Source of the DNA: Methylovirgula sp.
GTDB lineage: Bacteria > Pseudomonadota > Alphaproteobacteria > Rhizobiales > Beijerinckiaceae
Assembly (NCBI GenBank): GCA_030040215.1
Contig: JASHUD010000152.1
Coordinates: 1-6,654 of the forward strand
Reading direction: 5' to 3'
Length of the DNA: 6,654 bases
Program-made: the position numbers and the translations under genes
Part shown: positions 1 through 5,874 of the stretch, piece after piece
Numbering within the stretch: position 1 is the first letter of the stretch
How the letters are laid out: each line of letters starts with the position of its first letter
Notes under the pieces: generated by a model
Told to the model about the DNA's origin: nothing
Databases searched by the model: none
The model's input: the letters and a program-made list of their open reading frames with translations, nothing else

Positions 1-675
1 GAGCGTCGCGGTCGGGCAGGCCTGCACACAGGCGCCGCACGAGACGCATTCGGAATCGAAGAAATTCTCCATTTGGCCGGGCGAGATGCGGCTTTCGAAG
101 CCGCGCCCGTCGACGGTCAGCGCGAACGTGCCTTGCACCTCCTCGCAGGCGCGCACACAGCGGTTGCAGACGATGCACTTCGAAGGATCGTAGGCAAAAT
201 ACGGGTTGGAAAGGTCCTTCTTATCGTCGAGATGGTTTTCGCCCGCGTAGCCGTAGCGCACCTCACGCAGGCCGACGATGCCCGCCTCGGTCTGCAATTC
301 GCAGTTGCCGTTCGCGGCGCAGGTCAAACAATCGAGCGGATGATCGGAAATGTAGAGTTCCATCACGCCGTTGCGCAGCGCTTTCAAACGCGGAGTCTGG
401 GTGTGGACGACCATGCCGGGCGCAACCGGCGTTGTGCAGGAAGCAGGCGTTCCGTTGCGGCCTTCGATCTCGACGAGGCAGAGCCGGCAGGAGCCGAAGG
501 CCTCGACGGAGTCTGTGGCGCAAAGTTTCGGGATGTGGTTGCCGATCTCCATCGCCGCACGCATGATCGAGGTGCCGGCCGGCACGCTCACTTTTGCGCC
601 ATCGATCGTCAGCTCGACGCGCTGGTCGGAGCTGACGGTGGGGGTGCCGTAGTCGATCTCATGAATGAGAGCCAT
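1..675 (-). CDS. fdsA: NAD-dependent formate dehydrogenase alpha subunit, N-terminal part (cut by window edge)
   Basis: This is the large subunit of the cytoplasmic NAD-dependent formate dehydrogenase, which oxidises formate to CO2 at a bis-molybdopterin guanine dinucleotide centre. Only the first 225 residues are present, with an open frame to base 1. They form the NuoG-like Fe-S relay. A [2Fe-2S] ferredoxin domain has C52, C63, C66 and C80. A His-Cys [4Fe-4S] site follows with H112, C116, C119 and C125. Two ferredoxin-type [4Fe-4S] motifs end the segment: C167/C170/C173/C177 and C210/C213/C216/C220, the last reading CVSCGACVQACP. All expected ligands are present. The ATG is preceded by AGGAGA at 687-682, six bases away and overlapping the fdsB stop. 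The catalytic molybdopterin domain, and the active-site Cys or Sec, lie off the left edge. A NuoG or hydrogenase subunit is less likely given the fdsG-fdsB neighbours. Confidence 0.93.
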   Translation of the reverse strand, partial: MALIHEIDYGTPTVSSDQRVELTIDGAKVSVPAGTSIMRAAMEIGNHIPKLCATDSVEAFGSCRLCLVEIEGRNGTPASCTTPVAPGMVVHTQTPRLKALRNGVMELYISDHPLDCLTCAANGNCELQTEAGIVGLREVRYGYAGENHLDDKKDLSNPYFAYDPSKCIVCNRCVRACEEVQGTFALTVDGRGFESRISPGQMENFFDSECVSCGACVQACPTATL

Positions 676-681
676 GGGCGT

Positions 682-687
682 TCTCCT
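682..687 (-). promoter_or_regulatory. fdsA ribosome-binding site overlapping fdsB stop codon
   Basis: The minus strand reads TAGGAGAACGCCCATG. The fdsB stop TAG supplies the first bases of a strong Shine-Dalgarno (AGGAGA), six bases before the fdsA ATG. This fixes the fdsA start, and ribosomes finishing fdsB would be positioned to start fdsA. Confidence 0.75.
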
Positions 688-2239
688 ATTCGGCCGCCGC
701 CGCCGCGGCGCGCGGCCGAAAATCTTCGGGATAATGGCGAAGCGCGCTCATAACGGGGTAGGGTACAAACCCGCCGAGCGCGCAGAGGGAACCGAACTTC
801 ATCGTCTGACAAAGATCTTCCAAAAGCGTTATGTTCGCCTCGACGTTGGAGCCGAGCATGATGCGCTCGATGACCTCTTTGCCGCGTACCGCGCCGATGC
901 GGCAGGGGGTGCACTTGCCGCAGCTTTCGATGGCGCAGAACTCCATCGCGAAACGCGCCATTTCGGCCATGTCGACGGTGTCGTCGAAAACGACCACCCC
1001 GCCATGGCCGACGAGCCCGTCGCGCGCCGTAAACGCTTCGTAATCAAAGGGCGTGTCGAAGAGGCTCGGCGGAAAATAGGCGCCGAGCGGTCCGCCGCAC
1101 TGCACGGCGCGGACCGGCCGGCCGGAGGCGGTGCCCCCGCCGATGTCATCGACGATCTCGCCAAGCGTCAGGCCGAAGGCGGTCTCAAAAAGGCCGCCGT
1201 GGCGGACGTTTCCGGCGATCTGGATGGGCATCGTGCCGCGCGACCGGCCCATGCCGAAATTCGCATAAGCCGCGGCGCCTTGCGCCAGGATGAAAGGCAC
1301 GGCCGCGAAAGAGAGCACGTTGTTGACCACCGTCGGACGCCGGAACAGGCCCTTATGCGCCGGCAGCGGCGGTTTGGCGCGCACGATGCCGCGCTTGCCT
1401 TCGAGGCTGTCGAGCAGCGCGGTTTCTTCGCCGCAGACATAGGCGCCGGCGCCGACCCTGAGCTCGATGTCGAAACGATGCTGCGCGCCTGCGACCGCAT
1501 TGCCGAGAAAACCGGCTTGGCGCGCCGCAGCAAGCGCCGCGTTGAACGTGCGGATCGCCTGCGGATATTCAGAGCGGCAATAGACGAATCCTTTCGTCGC
1601 GCCGACTGCGAGAGCGGCGATCGTCATGCCTTCGATGAGCATGAACGGATCGCCTTCCATCACCATGCGGTCGGCGAACGTACCGCTATCGCCCTCGTCG
1701 GCATTACACACGACGTATTTGCGGTCGGCCTGCGTATCGGCCACCGTCTTCCATTTGATGCCGGTCGGAAATCCGGCGCCGCCGCGCCCGCGCAGACCCG
1801 ATTGCGTGACTTCGGTCACGATCGCCGCCGGGCCGATTGCAAGGGCGCGTTTCAGCCCGCGCCAGCCGTCGTGCGCGGCATAGTCTTCGAGCGACAGCGG
1901 ATCGGTGATGCCGCAGCGGGCAAACGTAAGCCGTGTCTGGCGCGCCAGGAATGGATGCTCCTCCGGCCGGCCGATGCGCAGCGGGTGCGCGCCGCCGGCA
2001 AGAAAATCCGCATGGAACAGCGAAGCGACGTCGCGCGGCGCAACCGGCCCATAGGCGATGCGTCCCGCCGGCGTCTCGACTTCGACGAGCGGCTCGAGGA
2101 AGAACATGCCGCGCGACCCGGTGCGGACGAGCGTGACCTCTTTGCCGCGCTCGCTGGCGATCTCGGCGATCGTCTTGGCGACTTTGTCGGCGCCGACCGC
2201 GAGCGCCGCCGCGTCTTTGGGGATAAAGATGCGCGTCAT
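686..2239 (-). CDS. fdsB: NAD-dependent formate dehydrogenase beta subunit (NuoF-like diaphorase)
   Basis: This 517-residue subunit takes electrons from the FdsA Fe-S chain and reduces NAD+ through FMN. Residues 1 to about 110 form an N-terminal domain, probably thioredoxin-like, with only one cysteine (C109) and so no cluster. The NuoF core follows: GLRGRGGAGFPTG (148-160) and NADEGDSGTF (179-188) for FMN and NAD(H) binding, then GAYVCGEETALLDSLEG (265-281). The C-terminal [4Fe-4S] site has C440, C443 and C446 in ESCGKCTPCR, plus C486. The frame stays open upstream to about 2470, but that extension is Arg-rich and lies inside fdsG. The ATG at 2239 was chosen because it gives a family-typical N-terminus, forms an ATGA overlap with the fdsG stop, and has GAGGTG eight bases upstream. 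The protein ends in an alanine run, and its TAG is 10 bases before the fdsA start. Confidence 0.95.
   Translation of the reverse strand: MTRIFIPKDAAALAVGADKVAKTIAEIASERGKEVTLVRTGSRGMFFLEPLVEVETPAGRIAYGPVAPRDVASLFHADFLAGGAHPLRIGRPEEHPFLARQTRLTFARCGITDPLSLEDYAAHDGWRGLKRALAIGPAAIVTEVTQSGLRGRGGAGFPTGIKWKTVADTQADRKYVVCNADEGDSGTFADRMVMEGDPFMLIEGMTIAALAVGATKGFVYCRSEYPQAIRTFNAALAAARQAGFLGNAVAGAQHRFDIELRVGAGAYVCGEETALLDSLEGKRGIVRAKPPLPAHKGLFRRPTVVNNVLSFAAVPFILAQGAAAYANFGMGRSRGTMPIQIAGNVRHGGLFETAFGLTLGEIVDDIGGGTASGRPVRAVQCGGPLGAYFPPSLFDTPFDYEAFTARDGLVGHGGVVVFDDTVDMAEMARFAMEFCAIESCGKCTPCRIGAVRGKEVIERIMLGSNVEANITLLEDLCQTMKFGSLCALGGFVPYPVMSALRHYPEDFRPRAAAAAAE
2236..2239 (-). promoter_or_regulatory. ATGA stop/start overlap coupling fdsG to fdsB
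   Basis: On the minus strand the fdsB ATG (2239-2237) shares bases with the fdsG TGA (2238-2236). The fdsB ribosome-binding site GAGGTG (2253-2248) therefore lies inside the last fdsG codons. This is the usual arrangement for translational coupling and fits two subunits needed in equal amounts. Confidence 0.8.
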
Positions 2240-2712
2240 GGTTCGCACACCTCTTCCACGGCGGCGGCGAGCTTGTCCTCGTCGAGCAGCCCGAGCGGCT
2301 CTCCGTCGAGGAGCGCGGCCGGCCCGCTCGCGCAGAGTCCGAGACAATAGACCGGCTCGATCGTGAGTTCGCCGTCGGGTGTCGTATCGTGCCAGCCGAC
2401 GCCGAGTTTGGCGAGACAGCGGCGCGCAACGGTTTCGCTGCCGCGGCTCTGGCAAGCCTCGGCCCGGCAAATCTTCAACGTATGGCGGCCGCCGGGGGCG
2501 CGACGGAAATCGTGATAGAAGGTGAGCACGCCGTGCACTTCGGCACGCGACAGATTGAGCGCCGCGGCGATGTGCGGGACAGCCGCGTCATCGATATAGC
2601 CAAACTCTTCGTTGAATGCGTGAAGGATCGGCAGCAACGAGCCTTCGAGGCCGAGATGTTCGGCGATGATTGCTTGGGCGCGCCCTTCGTCGAAGTCAGA
2701 CGTCTTGGGCAT
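2236..2712 (-). CDS. fdsG: NAD-dependent formate dehydrogenase gamma subunit (NuoE-like, [2Fe-2S])
   Basis: This 158-residue subunit resembles NuoE of complex I. It carries a thioredoxin-fold [2Fe-2S] cluster and forms the diaphorase module with FdsB. An N-terminal helical region (about 10-70) includes the typical LPILHAFNEEFGYID and EVHGVLTFYHDF segments. The cluster ligands are C82 and C87 (ICRAEACQSRG) and C123 and C127 (VYCLGLCASGPA), which is the complete CX4C...CX3C pattern. The length is normal for the family. The ATG at 2712 is preferred, with GGTGGA just upstream. An in-frame TTG at 2730 would add six residues (MVFGGN) but would place the start upstream of that ribosome-binding site. 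It is the first gene of the fds set, 149 bp downstream of lysR, and overlaps fdsB by four bases. Confidence 0.94.
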   Translation of the reverse strand: MPKTSDFDEGRAQAIIAEHLGLEGSLLPILHAFNEEFGYIDDAAVPHIAAALNLSRAEVHGVLTFYHDFRRAPGGRHTLKICRAEACQSRGSETVARRCLAKLGVGWHDTTPDGELTIEPVYCLGLCASGPAALLDGEPLGLLDEDKLAAAVEEVCEP

Positions 2713-2861
2713 ATTTCCACCAAAAACCAATTGCTTCGGATTTCTCTGTCGATCTCACCCAACGCAAGCCATTCTTAGAACGTGTCAAAAACTAGGTGGT
2801 CCTTCCCATAGCGGCGATCAAGAGAGCCTTTCCGTAACCCTATAGGATTTTTCTATCATTA
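2713..2861 (-). promoter_or_regulatory. Intergenic control region upstream of fdsG
   Basis: This 149 bp gap between the lysR stop and the fdsG start is the longest non-coding stretch in the window and is more AT-rich than its flanks. It contains a LysR-type inverted repeat next to lysR (2842-2856). It also holds a TTGACA hexamer on the minus strand (2788-2783) that could be a -35 box, though no convincing -10 box sits 16-18 bases downstream. It ends with the fdsG ribosome-binding site GGTGGA (2721-2716). I see no hairpin followed by a T run that would end the lysR transcript, so read-through from lysR into fdsG is possible. A promoter here is an inference from spacing and from the repeat. Confidence 0.5.
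2842..2856. promoter_or_regulatory. Candidate LysR-regulator operator (T-N11-A inverted repeat)
   Basis: The plus strand reads ATAG-GATTTTT-CTAT, a perfect 4+4 bp dyad with a 7-base spacer. It contains the T-N11-A core (2843 to 2855) typical of LysR-family operators. One arm also belongs to a perfect 8 bp palindrome CCTATAGG (2839-2846). It sits 6 bp beyond the lysR stop and 130 bp upstream of the fdsG ATG, where an fds activator could bind. Short dyads like this can arise by chance in AT-rich spacers. Confidence 0.5.
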
Positions 2862-3752
2862 TCAATGGTGCGCTGCGAGAAGAACCTTTGCCTCTGCAAA
2901 GAGCGCACTGGTCAGCGGTGTCATCGGGTCCCGCCGCGGCACGACCAGCCCGATCTGGTGCACAGCCTGGGGCTCGACGATCGGAATAGACCGTATGGGT
3001 TCGGAAACGCCGAGCGTTTCGACCAATTTTTCAGCCAGGACGCTCGCCCAACGGCCGGTACGCACATGCGCATAAAGGGCGATCACGGAGTTCGATTCCA
3101 GCGTCGGCGCCGGCTGGTTGCCTGCGGTCGTCAACAGTTGATTGATGATTCGGCGGTTTTGCATGTCGGGGGTGAGCAGACATAGGGGAATCTGCCCGAC
3201 CTCCGCCCAGGTGACGCTTTGGCGTTCGGCGAACTGGCTGCCGGCGTAGGTCAGCAGCCGATACTGCTCGGCATAGAGCGGCAGGCTGCGCACCGTGCCG
3301 AGCGGTTCGTTATCGAGGTAGGTAATCCCGGCTTCGATCTCCAGATTGCCGAGCGCTTCGAGGATCTCCACCGAACTCATCGACATAATGCTGAACCGCA
3401 CGCCCGGATGTTTGGCGCGAAACGGCGTGGTCAAGGCCGCGACCATGGTCAGCGCGGTCGGCACGGCCGCGATCCTCAGATGGCCGATGAGGCCGCTCTT
3501 CAAGCTGCGCACGTCCTGGCGCATGGCGCGCGCGTCGCCGACAATTCGCTTCGCCCATTCGAGTACCCGGTCGCCTTCCGCGGTCAGCCCGTGAAATCGC
3601 GAACTGCGGTTGACGAGGAGAACGCCGAGCGTCTCTTCCAATTGCTTGATGCCCGCCGACAACGTCGGCTGGGTGACGCCGCAGGCTTCGGCGGCGCGGC
3701 TGAAACTTTGTTCGCGCGCGACGGCAATGAAAAATTCGAGTTTATCGATCAT
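2862..3752 (-). CDS. LysR-family transcriptional regulator, probable regulator of the fds genes
   Basis: This 296-residue protein is a full-length LysR-type regulator. The N-terminal winged helix-turn-helix includes SFSRAAEACGVTQPTLSAGIKQLEETLG (about 16-43), followed by the conserved GLTAEG (55-60) and a linker helix to about residue 90. The effector-binding domain begins at HLRIAAVPTA (91-100) and fills the rest. It has no OxyR-like redox pair: the effector domain shows a single cysteine, C191. The ATG at 3752 gives the standard MIDKLEFFIAVAREQSF start, with only a weak ribosome-binding site (AAGTGA, 3764-3759). LysR genes are known beside fdsGBA clusters (FdsR in Cupriavidus), so formate-linked control of fds is the best guess. 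It is read in the same direction as fds rather than divergently, 60 bp after xthA. Effector and targets are inferred. Confidence 0.9.
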   Translation of the reverse strand: MIDKLEFFIAVAREQSFSRAAEACGVTQPTLSAGIKQLEETLGVLLVNRSSRFHGLTAEGDRVLEWAKRIVGDARAMRQDVRSLKSGLIGHLRIAAVPTALTMVAALTTPFRAKHPGVRFSIMSMSSVEILEALGNLEIEAGITYLDNEPLGTVRSLPLYAEQYRLLTYAGSQFAERQSVTWAEVGQIPLCLLTPDMQNRRIINQLLTTAGNQPAPTLESNSVIALYAHVRTGRWASVLAEKLVETLGVSEPIRSIPIVEPQAVHQIGLVVPRRDPMTPLTSALFAEAKVLLAAHH

Positions 3753-3812
3753 GGCGTTTCACTTGGCGGCAGTTTGCACACTGCGGATCGCCGCGACAAG
3801 CCCGGCGCCGCG

Positions 3813-4589
3813 CTAGCTCAATTCGATCCGCACCGGCACATGATCCGAGGGCTTGTCCTCGCCGCGCCGTTCTTTGTCGATCGTGACGCTCAAAAGCCGG
3901 TCGGCGGCACGCGGCGAAAGCAGGAGGTGATCGATGCGGATGCCTTTGTTGCGCTGCCAGGCGCCGGCCTGATAATCCCAGAACGTATAGATTCCGGCGG
4001 CGTCCGTCGTGGCGCGCAACGCGTCGGTGTAGCCGAGGTTGACGAGCGCGTGGAATTTCTGTCGCGTCAGCGGGAGGAACAGCGCGTCGCCGGCCCAGAC
4101 CTTTGGATCGAAACAATCGCGCGGCTCGGGAATGACGTTGTAATCGCCGGCAAGAACGCAGGGCTCTTCCAAGGAAAGCAGATACCGCGCCCGTGCGATG
4201 AGCCGATCCATCCAGGCGAGCTTGTAGGTATATTTGTCGCTATCCGGCGGATTGCCGTTCGGCAAATAAAGCGAGGCGACGCGGATGATCCCGGCGCCCT
4301 CCGGAATGACCGCTTCGATGTAGCGTGCGTGGGCATCGCTCGCATCCCCGTCGAGACCGCGCGTCACTTCGAACGGCGTCTTGGAGAGGATGGCGACGCC
4401 GTTCAGCGCCTTCTGCCCGTGGACGGCGACGTTATAGCCAAGCGCCTCGATCTCGATCAGCGGAAAAGCTTCGTCCACGCATTTCAGCTCCTGCAGGCAG
4501 AGCACGTCGGGGCTCACGTCGTTCAAATAACGCAGCAGATGTTCGGTTCTCTGCCGCACGGAATTGACGTTCCAGGTAGCGATTTTCAC
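3813..4589 (-). CDS. xthA: Exonuclease III (AP endonuclease, DNA repair)
   Basis: This 258-residue protein belongs to the exonuclease III/APE family, which cuts DNA at abasic sites and removes 3'-blocking groups during base excision repair in the cytoplasm. All catalytic signatures are visible: WNVNSVR with N7, LQELK with E34, SLYLPNGN with Y108, GDYNV with D149 and N151, RIDH with D220, and the terminal SDHVP with D249 and H250. The length is close to the usual 255-270. The start codon is GTG (4589-4587), giving the canonical MKIATWNVNS; there is an AAGG/GAG-rich stretch just upstream. It lies 30 bp after the ubiH-like stop and 60 bp before lysR. It has no evident link to formate metabolism and is probably a housekeeping gene that sets the left limit of the upstream gene group. 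Confidence 0.95.
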   Translation of the reverse strand: MKIATWNVNSVRQRTEHLLRYLNDVSPDVLCLQELKCVDEAFPLIEIEALGYNVAVHGQKALNGVAILSKTPFEVTRGLDGDASDAHARYIEAVIPEGAGIIRVASLYLPNGNPPDSDKYTYKLAWMDRLIARARYLLSLEEPCVLAGDYNVIPEPRDCFDPKVWAGDALFLPLTRQKFHALVNLGYTDALRATTDAAGIYTFWDYQAGAWQRNKGIRIDHLLLSPRAADRLLSVTIDKERRGEDKPSDHVPVRIELS

Positions 4590-4619
4590 GTCTCGACCTT
4601 GCGATGTGCGCCCCGCCCG

Positions 4620-5843
4620 TCACTGCAAACGCGCCGGACGCGGCGGATTGTGCATGGGTTCGTACGGCAAGATCCCTTCGCGGATCAAGGCGCGGCGCAG
4701 CGGCCCGATGGTCGCAAAGGCGAGAGAACCAAGGCCGCGCGCAACTTCGACCGGAAGAAAGTCGGAGAGCAAAGATCGATTCAAGACATCAATGCCGTTG
4801 GTGCGCAATGCAATGTCGGGGCGGCGCGCATCGGCGTAAGGGCGCAGCGCCAAGCCGATGTCGGCACCGCACCGGCGCGCCTCGACCAGACATTCGACGA
4901 GCGCGCCGATGTCGCGCAAGCTCAAATTGAGGCCCTGCGCGGCGAGCGGCGGAAAGGCGTGCGCGGCCTCGCCCAAAAGCGCGATCCGGTGTGCGGTAAG
5001 TCGCGTCACACGCATGCCGCTCATCGGGAAAAAGCCGCAGGGCCCGTCGAGACGCATATTTCCGAAAATTCCGTCCACCTCGCGTTCGATCTCGCTGGCC
5101 AACGCATCGGATGCAAGGTTGCGGCGGCGCGCGGCCTCGCGCGTCGTCATCAGCCAGACGAGACTCGAGCGATGCGGCGCGCCCTCGCCCGCAATGAGCG
5201 GCACCAGCGTGCAGGGGCCGTTGCGCGTATGGAACTCGACCGATTTGTCGTTGTGCGGCTTCGCGTGCGCGGCAAGCGCCGTAACGGCCACCTGCGGGTA
5301 GGTCCAGCGCCGCGCGCCGATGCGCGCCTTGGCGCGTACGGTCGATCGTTGCCCGTCGGCTCCGACGATAAGTTTGACGTTGACGTTTCGGCCGGAAGCA
5401 AACGTCGCGCGCAGACGTTTATCCTCTCGGGAGATGTCGGTGAGCATCTCGGTTTCGAGACGCAGATTGGGCGTTTCGCGGGCGATCTCGGCGAGGCGGC
5501 CGACAAGCCGATCCGTCTCGATGTTGGCGCCGAGCGCCGGCAATCCCACGTCGGCGGCCGAGAACAGGATGCGCGGAATGGGAATTCGCGCGCCGCTCGC
5601 GTCGATCATTTCGATCGCTTCGATCTTGGCTGCCAAATCGGCGAGCTTCGGCCAAAGCTCCAAGGCGCGGAGAAAACGCAGCGAACCTTCAAATAGCGCG
5701 ACCGTGCGCCCATTGCCGACGGTATCGAGGGCGCCGCTGGCGATCACTTGGAAGTCCGCGCGGGCGAGCGCGACGCCGGCCGACAGGCCCGCCGCACCGG
5801 CTCCGACAACGAGGATGTCCGTTTCGTCCGCCGCGGGGCTCAA
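4620..5843 (-). CDS. UbiH/UbiF/COQ6-family FAD-dependent monooxygenase
   Basis: This is a class A flavoprotein monooxygenase of the ubiquinone-ring hydroxylase family, 407 residues from the proposed start. An N-terminal Rossmann motif ILVVGAGAAGLSAG (10-23) binds FAD. NGRTVAL (44-50) matches the conserved RTxAL segment of the family. GADGQRSTVR (161-170) is the DG motif for FAD and NAD(P)H. The second FAD site is LLGEAAHAFPPLAAQG (289-304), with D311 following. Glu replaces the more common Asp of GDAAH. The proposed start is the TTG at 5843, 31 bp after the upstream stop, with purine-rich AGAGATCGG before it and nine residues before the beta strand of the Rossmann fold. An in-frame ATG at 5915 adds 24 residues that overlap the upstream gene and look non-native. 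The likely role is hydroxylation in ubiquinone biosynthesis; ring position and substrate cannot be assigned. Confidence 0.87.
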   Translation of the reverse strand: MSPAADETDILVVGAGAAGLSAGVALARADFQVIASGALDTVGNGRTVALFEGSLRFLRALELWPKLADLAAKIEAIEMIDASGARIPIPRILFSAADVGLPALGANIETDRLVGRLAEIARETPNLRLETEMLTDISREDKRLRATFASGRNVNVKLIVGADGQRSTVRAKARIGARRWTYPQVAVTALAAHAKPHNDKSVEFHTRNGPCTLVPLIAGEGAPHRSSLVWLMTTREAARRRNLASDALASEIEREVDGIFGNMRLDGPCGFFPMSGMRVTRLTAHRIALLGEAAHAFPPLAAQGLNLSLRDIGALVECLVEARRCGADIGLALRPYADARRPDIALRTNGIDVLNRSLLSDFLPVEVARGLGSLAFATIGPLRRALIREGILPYEPMHNPPRPARLQ

Positions 5844-5874
5844 TTTACCGATCCGATCTCTGTGGAGCCAGATG

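Noticed and set aside
73..753. Plus-strand frame of 226 residues at the left edge
   Set aside because: It is antisense to the N-terminal part of fdsA, where 16 correctly spaced Cys/His cluster ligands show that the minus strand is coding.
665..2350. A 561-residue plus-strand open frame opposite fdsB
   Set aside because: It has the same antisense phase relation to fdsB, has an Arg/Ala/Asp-rich shadow composition, and conflicts with a gene whose FMN and Fe-S motifs are complete.
2240..2470. Upstream extension of the fdsB frame to 2470
   Set aside because: The 77 extra residues are strongly Arg-rich, lie wholly within fdsG in another frame, and would bypass the ATGA junction and its ribosome-binding site.
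2783..2788. TTGACA on the minus strand as a defined fdsG promoter
   Set aside because: The -35 match is perfect, but the bases 16-18 positions downstream (GCGTTG and neighbours) do not resemble a -10 box, so it is mentioned only within the control region.
3753..3812. Possible terminator between xthA and lysR
   Set aside because: There is a CGGCGCCG palindrome and a 4 bp GCGG/CCGC stem, but neither is long enough and no T run follows on the minus strand.
3219..5696. An 825-residue plus-strand open frame spanning three genes
   Set aside because: It is the exact antisense of lysR, xthA and the UbiH-like gene, which all share one frame phase. Its codon position 1 pairs with sense position 3, so a stop appears only where the sense genes use TTA, CTA or TCA, which are rare in GC-rich DNA. 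The product is Arg/His/Ala-rich with no recognisable domain.
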